DNA of 64,000 nucleotides from Pedobacter chinensis (GTDB lineage: Bacteria; Bacteroidota; Bacteroidia; Sphingobacteriales; Sphingobacteriaceae). Positions within the stretch are counted from its first letter, which is position 1; the number at the start of each line of letters is the position of its first letter. The notes beneath the pieces were generated by a model. The model was not told where the DNA came from, searched no databases, and was given only the letters and a program-made list of their open reading frames with translations. Made by a program: the position numbers and the translations under genes. Location of the stretch: the NCBI RefSeq assembly GCF_003339865.1, contig NZ_QPKV01000007.1, positions 124,001 through 188,000 on the forward strand, in the 5' to 3' direction. Shown here in pieces: positions 8,800-17,451 of the stretch.

Positions 8800-11505
8800 C
8801 TATAACCAGGTGTTGAATTTCCTGATAAACCAATTTTTCACGAGTTGGGTGAGCAGGCAATAACCCGTCAATATGCCTATCAGCCACGGAAAGTAAGCCA
8901 GTGGCAATGGCTGCATTTTCAATGCTGCTGCAAAAGGTGAAAAAGGTATCATGATACCGATTGCCATAATCAGGGAGGTCAGGGCTACTACCGGGGTAGC
9001 TGCCCAACTTTGTATGAACGGTATCTTCCGGGTACGTATCATGTGTATAATGAGCGTTTGCGAAAGCAGCCCTTCTACAAACCAGCCGCTTTGAAAGAGC
9101 ATTTGGTGTTCCGGTGCATTTGCCTTGAACACATAGAACATGACGGCAAATGTTGCAAAATCAAAAATGGAGCTTATCGGGCCGATGAAAAGCATAAACT
9201 TTGAAACGCTCCCGGCATCCCATTTTTTTGGCTTTTGGATAAATTCTTCATCCATTTTATCCCACGGAATAGAAATCTGCGATATATCGTACAACAGGTT
9301 TTGTATGAGCAGGTGTACGGGCAGCATGGGCAGGAACGGTAAAAACGCACTGGCTCCGAGCATACTGAACATATTACCGAAATTGCTGCTGGCGGTCATT
9401 TTGATGTACTTGATGATATTGCCAAAAGTCCTTCTGCCGTATATCACGCCTTTACGCAGTACCATCAGGTCTTTTTCCAATAAGATAATGTCGGCACTTT
9501 CCTTCGTGATGTCCACGGCTGTATCTACACTAATGCCCACATCGGCTTCTTTCAGTGCTGCGGCATCGTTGATGCCATCGCCCATAAAGCCTACGGTATG
9601 CCCTTTGCTGCGCAATGCCTTTACCACCCTTACTTTTTGCAGGGGGTTCAGCTTGGCGAAAACAGAAACCGTATCAATCTGCTGCAACAGTTCATCATCC
9701 GTCAGTTTTTCCAAATCGCTGCCATTGATAAGCTGCTGAACGGGAATGCCCACATCGTTGCAAATCTTCTTTGTAACCGTTTCATTATCGCCTGTCAGCA
9801 CCTTAATTTCCACACCAAGTTTATGCAAGGCTTCAATAGCGGGCTTTGAGGATGGTTTTGCAGGGTCAAGAAACCCGATAAAACCTGTTAATGTCAACTG
9901 CTTTTCATCTTCAACGGAGTAGGTAAGCGGGTGCGTTCCTTCAAATTCACGGATGGCAACCAGCAACACCCTAAGCCCTTCTTCATTCATTCTTTTGGAT
10001 GTGTTCAATACAATCTTGCGCATCGTATCATCCATAGGCACTACGGTATCATTCTCGATATGGAGGCTGCGGTCTTCTCCGGGGTCAAAGGCACTGGTGC
10101 ATAATTCCAGCATTTCTTCAACGGCTCCCTTGCAAATCAGCAGGTGCTTGCCATTATGTTTTTTCAGCACAACAGACATGCGCCTGCGCCCGAAATCAAA
10201 AGGGATTTCATCAACTTTGATGTACTGTTCTTCTACTTTCAGGTAGTCGTGTACCTCTACGTGTTCCAATACCGCTTTATCCATCAGGTTCTTCAACCCC
10301 GTTTGGTGAAAGCTATTGAGGTAAGCCCATTTCAATACTTCATCATCTTCTATGCCATCCACATTCAGGTGCTTTTCCAGCACGATTTTATCCAGTGTCA
10401 ATGTCCCGGTCTTATCGGTGCAGAGAATATCCATTGCCCCGATGTTCTGAATGGAGTTCAAACGCTTTACAATCACTTTGCGTTTGCTCATATTTACGGC
10501 TCCCTTTGCCAAGTTAGCCGTTACAATCATGGGCAACATTTCGGGCGTTAAGCCCACCGCTACGGCAATGGCAAAAAGTAATGCCTCTGCCCAATCGCCT
10601 TTCAGCAAACCGTTGATTAAAAAAATAAGCGGAACCATCACCAGCATGAAGCGTATGAGCAGAAAGCTGACCTTGTTAATGCCTTTGTCAAAGCTGGTTT
10701 CAGGGCGTTCGCCTACAATGGATTTGCTGATACTGCCGAAAAAAGTATAGCTGCCTGTGGCAACTACCACCGCCGTAGCGGAACCGCTTACCACATTCGT
10801 ACCCATGAAGCAGATATTATTCAGTTCGGTGGGCTGCTTTTTCCCGGCATCACGTATGGGGAAATGGCTTTTTTCAACGGGCAGGGCTTCCCCTGTAAGC
10901 ATACTTTCGCTTACGAACAGGTCTTTGCTCTGTACGATGCGGCAATCCGCAGGTATCATATCCCCGGCAGACAGATATACAATATCGCCCGGTACAAGCT
11001 CACCTATCGGGATTTCTTTCCTGCCCACAAATTTCCGCAATACGGTGGCGGTGGTCTTTACCATGCTTTTCAGCTTTTCGGCAGCCGAATTGCTCCGGTA
11101 CTCCTGCACAAAACGCAAAAGCGCACTGACCAGCACCATAATGGAAACCACGATGACGGTTTTGAAATCACGGTCTTCGACAGAGGGCAGCCATACATCA
11201 ATCACAAAGGAAACAGTGGCGATGACCAACAGGATATAGATAAACGGATTGGCAAATGCCTTCAATAGCTGCACATACCATTTGGCTGCTTTTTGGTGCT
11301 GCAATTCATTGGCTCCGAATTTCAGTCTTCTTTCATCTGCCGTTACAATGCTTATGCCTTCCTCGCTGGTTTCCAGCATCGCATAAACAAAGTTATCGTC
11401 CTGACGGGAAGCGTTCTGCAACTTGGTAACGGTTCCCATATTCATACCGCTTGAATTAATTACGGAATGGAGCGGGTTTTTTATTTTGTCTTTTTTTGTC
11501 ATCAT
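8800..11505 (-). CDS. mgtA: Magnesium-translocating P-type ATPase MgtA
   Basis: 901 residues, the normal size of MgtA/MgtB (P3B ATPases importing Mg2+ across the inner membrane). Visible motifs are the actuator loop TGEALPVEK, the phosphorylation site CTDKTGTLTLDK, the nucleotide-binding lysine segment CKGAVEEML, and the hinge VGFMGDGINDAAALK. The C-terminal membrane part includes LLIQNLLYDISQISIPWD, typical of the Mg transporters. It is the last gene of the mgtC / mntP-like / mgtA operon (11 nt after the previous gene). The N-terminus is extended by a polar region of about 50 residues. Regulation is expected from the operator upstream of mgtC (12820-12888). Confidence 0.93.
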   Translation of the reverse strand: MMTKKDKIKNPLHSVINSSGMNMGTVTKLQNASRQDDNFVYAMLETSEEGISIVTADERRLKFGANELQHQKAAKWYVQLLKAFANPFIYILLVIATVSFVIDVWLPSVEDRDFKTVIVVSIMVLVSALLRFVQEYRSNSAAEKLKSMVKTTATVLRKFVGRKEIPIGELVPGDIVYLSAGDMIPADCRIVQSKDLFVSESMLTGEALPVEKSHFPIRDAGKKQPTELNNICFMGTNVVSGSATAVVVATGSYTFFGSISKSIVGERPETSFDKGINKVSFLLIRFMLVMVPLIFLINGLLKGDWAEALLFAIAVAVGLTPEMLPMIVTANLAKGAVNMSKRKVIVKRLNSIQNIGAMDILCTDKTGTLTLDKIVLEKHLNVDGIEDDEVLKWAYLNSFHQTGLKNLMDKAVLEHVEVHDYLKVEEQYIKVDEIPFDFGRRRMSVVLKKHNGKHLLICKGAVEEMLELCTSAFDPGEDRSLHIENDTVVPMDDTMRKIVLNTSKRMNEEGLRVLLVAIREFEGTHPLTYSVEDEKQLTLTGFIGFLDPAKPSSKPAIEALHKLGVEIKVLTGDNETVTKKICNDVGIPVQQLINGSDLEKLTDDELLQQIDTVSVFAKLNPLQKVRVVKALRSKGHTVGFMGDGINDAAALKEADVGISVDTAVDITKESADIILLEKDLMVLRKGVIYGRRTFGNIIKYIKMTASSNFGNMFSMLGASAFLPFLPMLPVHLLIQNLLYDISQISIPWDKMDEEFIQKPKKWDAGSVSKFMLFIGPISSIFDFATFAVMFYVFKANAPEHQMLFQSGWFVEGLLSQTLIIHMIRTRKIPFIQSWAATPVVALTSLIMAIGIMIPFSPFAAALKMQPLPLAYFPWLIGILTGYCLLTQLVKNWFIRKFNTWL

Positions 11506-11516
11506 AATATCGCTTC

Positions 11517-12074
11517 TTATAGTATTTTATAAATAAGTATTGAAATCCCCGTAACCATCATCACGAGGGCGGTTATCTTAATGGCTTTTAATAGCCTGAA
11601 TTGCTGGAACTGCCCCAAATACCAGCCGAGCAGCATCATGGTTCCCAATACGCACATGGACAGTAAATAGGCTGACGGTTCATACATTTGAAGGCTTTTC
11701 AGTGACAAGCCCAATACAAATACATAGATGGATGTAGCGCAGGCAATCCCCAAAAAACCATCCAGCCCAAATTCAATTTCCATATCCTTCATTTTCTCGC
11801 TGCGCCATTCCCGGTACATACGCAGGGCGGTTGCACAGAGCATAAAAATGGCAAACCAGTACCCGTAGCCGGGCAGATAGCTTATCAAAGCCGTACCCGC
11901 CCATCCGCCGTATGTGAAAGCCATCATTTGGATGTTGAGCAACATAAAGAGTATCAGCAACGGCTTTCCCGGCTTCACCACATAGGCGGTATTCCGGCTC
12001 ATTGCTGCCAGTACAAGGTTGTCTGAAGCAATGCCTGCCGAAAGCAGCAATACGGATATGTGGCTGTTTAACAT
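11517..12074 (-). CDS. Multi-pass membrane protein resembling MntP-type manganese exporters
   Basis: About 185 residues with six predicted hydrophobic segments. The first helix contains a small-residue/acidic motif (GIASDNLVLAA) and the fourth region has GLDGFLGIACA. This twofold arrangement of an Asp inside a helix resembles MntP (DUF204) proteins, which export Mn2+ and have about 190 residues. The similarity is only topological and motif-level, so the family call is tentative. The frame opens with a GTG (12077) directly followed by an ATG (12074), and I prefer the ATG. The gene lies 5 nt after the mgtC stop and 11 nt before mgtA, so it is translated as part of that operon. A role in divalent cation homeostasis fits the context. 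Confidence 0.55.
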   Translation of the reverse strand: MLNSHISVLLLSAGIASDNLVLAAMSRNTAYVVKPGKPLLILFMLLNIQMMAFTYGGWAGTALISYLPGYGYWFAIFMLCATALRMYREWRSEKMKDMEIEFGLDGFLGIACATSIYVFVLGLSLKSLQMYEPSAYLLSMCVLGTMMLLGWYLGQFQQFRLLKAIKITALVMMVTGISILIYKIL

Positions 12075-12079
12075 CACTG

Positions 12080-12790
12080 TTATAATTCTGATTGTGTTCC
12101 TATAATCTCCCAGCTTACTTTGATTACTTTGTCCTCGATGGTCAAACGGCTGGCTACACGTTCCATCAGGCTGTCCTGCGGGGTTACGGCTTTAATAACC
12201 GCCGTGATGGTTACATGGGTTACATCATCCGTATCATCGCTGGTCAACGACTTTAGCAATAGTTTCTCGTCATTGCCGAGCATCTGCATCAGCCGTACCC
12301 GGATGTGGTTTTCCACTTCGGTTTTGCATTTAATCGTGAACAGGTAGTCGATTTGCGTTGTGGCGGTCTTGTTGAAAGAAAGCAAACTCAATTTTTGTCC
12401 AACGGGGCGAAGCAGTATATGGGTAAGCATAATGAAGGCTGTAACCACACCTGCCTGCGCAAACAAGCCCAAACCGCAGAGCGAACCTACCGCAGCCGAA
12501 CACCAAATGGTGGCAGCCGTATTCAAGCCCTGCACACTTAAACCGTCTTTCATGATTACCCCTGCGCCCAAGAAACCGATACCTGTTACAATCTGTGCCG
12601 CAATACGGCTTGGGTCGCCCGTACTGTCGGTAAGGGAAGCCGAAATCAGGATGAAGGCAGCCGAACCCAACGACACCAGTGTATTGGTGCGAAGCCCTGC
12701 GCTCTTTTGCCGCCACTGCCGTTCTACGCCGATAGCGACACCGAACAGTAATGCAGCAGATAGCCGTATTGCAAACTCCAAGATTTCCAT
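12080..12790 (-). CDS. mgtC: MgtC/SapB-family membrane protein
   Basis: 236 residues. The N-terminal 140 residues hold the MgtC hydrophobic domain with its signature segments: AALLFGVAIGVERQWRQKSA near the start, TNTLVSLGSAAF, and RIAAQIVTGIGFLGAGVI. The C-terminal part is a soluble ACT-like domain of roughly 85 residues. MgtC proteins are linked to growth at low Mg2+ and to control of ATP synthase/phosphate metabolism in other bacteria; here the role is inferred. It is the first gene of an operon with an MntP-like gene and mgtA, preceded by the 11-bp-periodic operator and a GACCTTTG -7 box about 30 nt before the ATG. Confidence 0.88.
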   Translation of the reverse strand: MEILEFAIRLSAALLFGVAIGVERQWRQKSAGLRTNTLVSLGSAAFILISASLTDSTGDPSRIAAQIVTGIGFLGAGVIMKDGLSVQGLNTAATIWCSAAVGSLCGLGLFAQAGVVTAFIMLTHILLRPVGQKLSLLSFNKTATTQIDYLFTIKCKTEVENHIRVRLMQMLGNDEKLLLKSLTSDDTDDVTHVTITAVIKAVTPQDSLMERVASRLTIEDKVIKVSWEIIGTQSEL

Positions 12791-12819
12791 TTGTGAAACG
12801 CTTTAATTATTGTAAGGCA

Positions 12820-12888
12820 CAAAGGTCTTCACTGCCTACTGCAATCACAGTTAGAGAAGCAACAGAAAAAAATTAGAATTTTATTAGA
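12820..12888 (-). promoter_or_regulatory. Promoter with 11-bp-periodic operator, copy 2 (upstream of mgtC)
   Basis: Half-sites on the plus strand: TTAGA 12851, ACAGA 12862, TTAGA 12873, TTAGA 12884, again an exact 11-bp period. The -7-like box GACCTTTG reads from 12827 to 12820 on the minus strand, 31 nt from the last half-site, and the mgtC ATG (12790) follows 29 nt later. The 38-bp block is identical to copy 3 and differs from copy 1 at three adjacent bases. The conservation of both the block and its distance to the -7 box, while the sequence in between differs, argues for a bound activator contacting RNA polymerase. Confidence 0.78.
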
Positions 12889-12925
12889 GCGTAGGAAAAG
12901 CGGTTGCCTGAAAGTTCTTTAATCA

Positions 12926-13135
12926 CTAATTGAGGTTGCCCTGCTCATTTTTCCGTTTCAGGAGTTTTTTTCTCTTTTGAATAACGGAAGCCAAATAGAA
13001 CAGTACCACCACAGGGGTTATGATGTTGACTATTTTTAAGAACGGATGGCTATGATGCAGGATTAACAGGCAATAGGCATTGGACAGCATACATATAAGC
13101 AGTACGGTCATTGTGCAGTAGTAAAGTGCTTTCAT
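12926..13135 (-). CDS. Small two-helix membrane protein
   Basis: 69 residues. Two hydrophobic segments (about residues 5-26 and 33-50) are followed by a very basic tail (QKRKKLLKRKNEQ) that should stay in the cytoplasm. I do not recognise a family. It lies alone between the endonuclease pseudogene and the mgtC promoter, with its own AT-rich upstream region, on the same strand as the cation genes. Small membrane proteins near mgt genes sometimes modulate transporters or sensor kinases, but nothing in the sequence shows this. It could be a real gene, since the frame covers most of the gap and the composition is that of a membrane protein. Confidence 0.55.
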   Translation of the reverse strand: MKALYYCTMTVLLICMLSNAYCLLILHHSHPFLKIVNIITPVVVLFYLASVIQKRKKLLKRKNEQGNLN

Positions 13136-13212
13136 CTATATTTTTTAGGAATTAAGGAATGTCTGACCTCTGTATCTCATATCCCTATTCAATTGGAAAG
13201 TCATTGAGCCTG

Positions 13213-14347
13213 CTATTGTTTGATTATTTTATAGGAATTATAATGGTTATTACTTTCCAATATGATATAATACATACCTGATGAATAACCTGATACGTCA
13301 ATTTTATCGGTAGTTTTTCCTGACATAATTTTTTGCCCCATTTGGTTATAAATCACATATTGAAATGTGTTGCCATTAGGATAAACTACGTTTACATAAT
13401 CCGTTGTTACGGTTGGATATAATTTAATCTTCTCTGAATAAGTATATGATACTCCCGTCGAAAGGTTTTGCAAATCCCACGTGTCTTCCGCTTGCGGACC
13501 GTTCCAAATTAATGTTGCTAAATATGGATTATCTATAAACGGATTACGGTTGCCCTGCATTCCCTGCAATACATCATTCCTCACTAATTCGTGTGCGGCA
13601 ACAGGGTCTTCCGCATTCCATTCTAAAAATATATCAGGCATATCGCCAAAAGGGGAATAAGAAGCAGAACCAACGGCTACATTGTTCGGTAAACATTGCG
13701 TGGGGTAGCGTAGATACATATACATCATCATACGGGCTACATCGCCTTTCCATTCATCGCCTGGATACCACGTAAGGGAAGTAGGCTTATACGAGGCGCC
13801 CGCTTCCTGCGGTAAACTTGTTGTTGCTGCGTGTTCCGTTTCTGCTATCATCAATAGGTCTTAAATGATGGGCATCCGCACCTGCATTTTCAAAACCTAA
13901 ATTTGGTGTTCCTAATGAACGTGGATAAGTATGTTCACGAACCCATTTTCCTGTACAGGAAGATGTATGACACGATAAATTTTTATCCCTTGTACGGTCA
14001 TTATCTACAATGGCATCGGTATCGTTCCAACCGTAAATCAGCAAAACATTACCGCTGTTTGCCGGGTCTAAATCAGATTGCTTTAAAGCGTCCCAAACAT
14101 CGGGCATTGTGCTTGATGTGTAAGGCAGGATATTGGTATGTGTTGTAATGATTAGCAGTGATAATTCTTGTTTTAAATCATTGCCTGTAAGCGTAAAATT
14201 AATTCCCGAATAATAGGAAGGAATTTGAGCAGTTGATAAAAAGGGGATTAGAATTAAAACATATATTGCATATACTTTAATAAAATGGCTGAATTTGCTT
14301 TGGTTGAAATTCTTGTACAAAGTTGTGTTTTTCAAAAGGAATAGCAT
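13213..14347 (-). pseudogene. Secreted endonuclease I family protein with T9SS sorting domain, frameshifted
   Basis: Two overlapping frames together make one full-length protein of about 375 residues. The first (14347 down to 13787) has a signal peptide (IPFLSTAQ) and the beta-beta-alpha metal finger nuclease motifs WVREHTYPRS and DAHHLRPIDDSRNGTRSN, then stops a few codons after AGSG. The second frame (from about 13800 to 13213) continues with ASYKPTSLTWYPGDEWKGD, the usual next block of endonuclease I, and ends in a type IX secretion C-terminal domain (YPTVTTDYVNV then the NQMGQKI segment). One extra base around 13795-13800 explains the break. It is either a recent inactivation or a sequencing error. 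It is preceded by operator copy 3, so it was once regulated with the mgt and czc operons. Confidence 0.82.
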
Positions 14348-14367
14348 TGCGGGGTATTTAACTTAAA

Positions 14368-14436
14368 CAAAATTATTTACATCTTGAAGAAAGTATTATT
14401 AGAGAAGCAACAGAAAAAAATTAGAATTTTATTAGA
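14368..14436 (-). promoter_or_regulatory. Promoter with 11-bp-periodic operator, copy 3 (endonuclease gene; divergent to universal stress gene)
   Basis: Half-sites on the plus strand: TTAGA 14399, ACAGA 14410, TTAGA 14421, TTAGA 14432. The -7 box TAATTTTG reads on the minus strand from 14375 to 14368, once more exactly 31 nt from the nearest half-site. The endonuclease ATG is at 14347. On the other side the divergent universal stress gene starts at 14511, so one operator could serve both, although the distance to that gene's own -7 box (14473-14480) is different (44 nt). Confidence 0.75.
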
Positions 14437-14472
14437 AGCATACCCTGCGTATGCGAAGCGGGTGGTAATGGC

Positions 14473-14480
14473 TACCTTTG
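14473..14480 (+). promoter_or_regulatory. -7 promoter box of the universal stress gene
   Basis: TACCTTTG is a perfect match to the TAnnTTTG -7 element of Bacteroidota sigma-A promoters and lies 30 nt before the ATG at 14511. No clear -33 TTG is seen at the usual distance, which would fit an activated promoter; the operator copy 3 ends 36 nt upstream. Confidence 0.55.
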
Positions 14481-14510
14481 AATTTGCTTATTATTAAATC
14501 ACCGGATGAT

Positions 14511-15308
14511 ATGAGAACATTGCTTGTGCCGATTGATTTTTCGGAAAACGCTTTAGATGCTGCACAATACGCAGCCAACTGGTCAGCCCAATTGGATGGT
14601 GGCAGGGTTATTCTGTACCATAGTAACAGTGCTGCAAGCACAGCTAACGATGTCCTTTTGAAAGAGCTGGAAAGCATTAAGGAGCGGTTAGCCTCAAAAG
14701 ACAAAGCGGAGATTACCTGTATCGTGAACAACGATGGGTTAAGCGAAGGCGTTGCCGCTTTGGTACGGCAATATCAGGTTTCGTTTATTGTAATGGGCAT
14801 AACGGGGCGCAATAAAGCCGGGCAGAAGCTAATCGGGAGCAGCGTTTTTGAGGTTTCGGAAAATGCGGACGTTCCTGTACTGGTTATTCCTGCAAAGGCA
14901 CGTTTTGCAAAGATGGAAAATGTGGCACTTGCCCTGCCGATAATTCCCGATTTGAAAAGCCATACGCCGCACGATGCCATCCAAACATTTGTAAAGACAC
15001 TCGGTGCAAACCTTATGATTGTCAATGTAGGCAGGAAGAAAGATAAAACGCCCAAACCTGTTTTGTATGCGGGGCTAAAGGATATATTCGATATGTTTGA
15101 AGAACTGAACCCCACGTTCCATTTCCTTACCGCCCAAAATACCGCAGACAGCGTTGCCGATTTTGCAAAGGACAACCACGCACAACTGTTAATCAGCATT
15201 GCGGGAAAGTATGGGTTTCTGCAAGGAATGTTTAAGTCCAGCGTTACCAAAAAGCTGGCGTACCATTCAGCCGTACCGTTGCTGATTTACCGTTCGGAAG
15301 GAAAATAA
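14511..15308 (+). CDS. Universal stress protein, tandem UspA domains
   Basis: 265 residues. The first UspA domain starts at once (MRTLLVPIDFSENALDAAQY) and has the second-half motif FIVMGITGRNKAGQKLIGSS, close to the ATP-binding G-2x-G-9x-G pattern. The second domain is diverged (LPIIPDLKSHTP..., then LLISIAGKYGFLQGMFKSS) and probably does not bind nucleotide. I use the ATG at 14511; a longer frame from a TTG at 14478 would add residues absent from the family and would overlap the -7 box. The protein is cytoplasmic. It is divergent from the nuclease gene and convergent with the sensor kinase gene. A role in stress adaptation is inferred from the family only. Confidence 0.85.
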   Translation: MRTLLVPIDFSENALDAAQYAANWSAQLDGGRVILYHSNSAASTANDVLLKELESIKERLASKDKAEITCIVNNDGLSEGVAALVRQYQVSFIVMGITGRNKAGQKLIGSSVFEVSENADVPVLVIPAKARFAKMENVALALPIIPDLKSHTPHDAIQTFVKTLGANLMIVNVGRKKDKTPKPVLYAGLKDIFDMFEELNPTFHFLTAQNTADSVADFAKDNHAQLLISIAGKYGFLQGMFKSSVTKKLAYHSAVPLLIYRSEGK

Positions 15309-15326
15309 AAAGGCTGTTTAGTAGCT

Positions 15327-16700
15327 TTAACTGCCTACTACGGGCAACTCAACGGTAAAGGTTGTTCCCTGTTTTTCTTTGGACTTCACTGCGATTGTGC
15401 CTTTGTGCAGGGCGATAATCTTTTGTGTAAGCGAAAGCCCGATGCCGTTGCCCTCTGCAAATGTTTTGTTTTCGCCACGATAGAAAGGGGTAAAGATATT
15501 TTTCATATCATCCCCGGAAATACCGATGCCTTTGTCGGCAAACCGCAGTATGATTTTTTCACCGCTGAACGTAATGGTAACGGTGCTTTGCCTGTCATCT
15601 GAAAATTTGCAGCCGTTCTCAAACAGGTTTACAAAAGCCACTTTCAAAAGGTACTCGTTACCGTTTACGGAGATTTGGTTGTCGCTTTCAAAATCATTTT
15701 CAAAGTGAATGTCAATTTTGTAGTCCGGGTTCGCCTTATGTACCTGCTGCCTTGCGTCCAGTAATGCTTCATCAATACGGGTCGGCTTAAAAGCAATTTC
15801 GGAAGGGTCATAGCTGGCTTTTGCCAAATCCAGCAGGCTGTTGGAAAGGCGGACTAATTTTTTTGCATCATTCAGGACGTTCTGAATAGCCGTTTTGTAT
15901 TCCTCAATATCCCGCTCTTTGTTGGCAGATAATTCCAACTCGGTAATAATGGCTGCAAGCGGTGTCCGCAGTTCGTGGGAAATATTGGAAACAAAGTGTT
16001 TTTGCGCATCAAAAGAATTTTCCAGTCGGTTCAGCATTTCGTTGAATGTATTTGCCAACTCTGAAAGTTCGTCTTTGCTGCCGTTGCCCGGCAAACGCAA
16101 GTCAAGGTTCGTGGCAGAAATGTTTGCCGCTTTTTCGGTCATTTCCTTTACGGGTTCAAAGGCTTTTCGTGAAAAGAAACGCCCGGCTATATAGATAACC
16201 AAAATGGAAATGATGAAAACGATAACGATAGTTTTAAACAGGTTGTCTAATTTATTGTAGCCGTACTGGTCGTAAGCTGCGGCGGTAACGATAAAACTTT
16301 TGCCCTGAAATTCATATTGCAACCCGATAACCTGCCAATCTTTCTGATAAAAACTGATTTCACCCTGTTGGTTAATCTCGTTTATCATTTGCCTGGTTTC
16401 TTTTACAAAATCAATATCGACCGCATCATGATACAGCAAGGTAAATGTTGTATCATAAATGGCTACTTCCACTTCATTTAATATTTTCCGGTTGTTATGG
16501 TAGATGTCTTCCAAGGTCTGTTTATCCACGCTGGCGTTTAAAAAAAGATTGGCTTTCGTGATAGCCTCTTTTTTAAGGAGCGCATAAAATTCCTGTTCCC
16601 GGCTTTCTTTAGCGGTATAATAGATAACGGCAGCGAACGCCAATAAAATAGTAGCGGTGATGACGGTAAATAATATCGTTAGGCGTGTCCTGATTTTCAT
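15327..16700 (-). CDS. Sensor histidine kinase (HAMP/HisKA/HATPase)
   Basis: 457 residues. TM1 at about 7-29, a periplasmic sensor region of about 130 residues (no recognised fold), TM2 near 155-175, a HAMP linker (FSRKAFEPVKEMTEKAANIS), the phospho-acceptor box FVSNISHELRTPLAAI (His near residue 242), N box NLFENGCKF, and G boxes DKGIGI and GNGIGLSLTQKI. It is an inner membrane kinase of the CusS/PhoQ-like class. Its ATG overlaps the stop of the response regulator gene by one base, so the two are translated together. The neighbourhood (metal efflux, Mg import) suggests it senses a divalent cation or an envelope signal; the ligand cannot be read from the sequence. Confidence 0.92.
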   Translation of the reverse strand: MKIRTRLTILFTVITATILLAFAAVIYYTAKESREQEFYALLKKEAITKANLFLNASVDKQTLEDIYHNNRKILNEVEVAIYDTTFTLLYHDAVDIDFVKETRQMINEINQQGEISFYQKDWQVIGLQYEFQGKSFIVTAAAYDQYGYNKLDNLFKTIVIVFIISILVIYIAGRFFSRKAFEPVKEMTEKAANISATNLDLRLPGNGSKDELSELANTFNEMLNRLENSFDAQKHFVSNISHELRTPLAAIITELELSANKERDIEEYKTAIQNVLNDAKKLVRLSNSLLDLAKASYDPSEIAFKPTRIDEALLDARQQVHKANPDYKIDIHFENDFESDNQISVNGNEYLLKVAFVNLFENGCKFSDDRQSTVTITFSGEKIILRFADKGIGISGDDMKNIFTPFYRGENKTFAEGNGIGLSLTQKIIALHKGTIAVKSKEKQGTTFTVELPVVGS

Positions 16701-17380
16701 TACTCCGCTTTTAAAATAAATCCCATGCCCGATTTGGTATGAATGAGTTTCCTGTCAAATTCCCTGTCAATTTTTTTCCGCAGGTAATTGATGTACACAT
16801 CAATGAAGTTAGTGCCTGTATCAAAATGCGTGTCCCAAACCTTTTCCGCAATTTCCACTCTTGATAAAACCCTTTCAGGGTTTTGCAGCATATACTCCAA
16901 AAGATTAAATTCTTTTGGTGTCAGGCTGATTTCTGTGCCGTCACGCTTTACAATCTTGGTATGCAAATTCATTTCAAGGTCGGCAAAGCGCAGGATAAAG
17001 CCTGTGCTGTTTGCCGTTTTATTGTTGCGTTTCAGCAAAGCCCGGATGCGCACCAGCAGTTCCCGCATTTCAAAGGGTTTTACCAGATAGTCGTCGGCTC
17101 CCGCATCAAAGCCCTCTACCTTATCGTCCGTTGTTCCCAATGCCGTAAGCATAATAATAGGCGTATCGGGCTTGCTTTCCCGGATTTGCCTGCACAGGTC
17201 TATCCCGTCTAATTTGGGCAGAATAATATCCGTAATAATCAGGTCGTAATTATTTTGCAATGCCAGTTTCTTACCCGAAAGCCCGTCATACGCCAAAGTC
17301 GGGGCAAAGCCCTGCTCTTCCAAACCCCTTTGTATGAGTTCGGCTACCCTTTGGTCATCCTCTATGATTAAAATTGTCAT
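16700..17380 (-). CDS. OmpR-family response regulator
   Basis: 226 residues. Receiver domain with acidic pair EDD (residues 7-9), phospho-acceptor Asp51 in IITDIILPKLDG, and the conserved Lys in LVKPFEMRELL. The C-terminal winged helix contains LTPKEFNLLEYMLQNP, VEIAEKVWDTHFDTGTNFID and VYINYLRKKID, all typical of the OmpR/PhoB class (CusR/CopR-like). Such proteins bind direct repeats spaced about one helical turn apart. Three matching 11-bp-periodic operators lie within 9 kb (8704, 12851, 14399), making this the prime candidate for their regulator. No copy of the operator precedes this gene itself, so autoregulation through that site is not indicated. Confidence 0.93.
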   Translation of the reverse strand: MTILIIEDDQRVAELIQRGLEEQGFAPTLAYDGLSGKKLALQNNYDLIITDIILPKLDGIDLCRQIRESKPDTPIIMLTALGTTDDKVEGFDAGADDYLVKPFEMRELLVRIRALLKRNNKTANSTGFILRFADLEMNLHTKIVKRDGTEISLTPKEFNLLEYMLQNPERVLSRVEIAEKVWDTHFDTGTNFIDVYINYLRKKIDREFDRKLIHTKSGMGFILKAE

Positions 17381-17451
17381 TATTAGCCCTTTAATACCAA
17401 TTGCAAATTTACAAATTTATTTCAGGGGGCGGGCTGATATGAGCATCAAAA

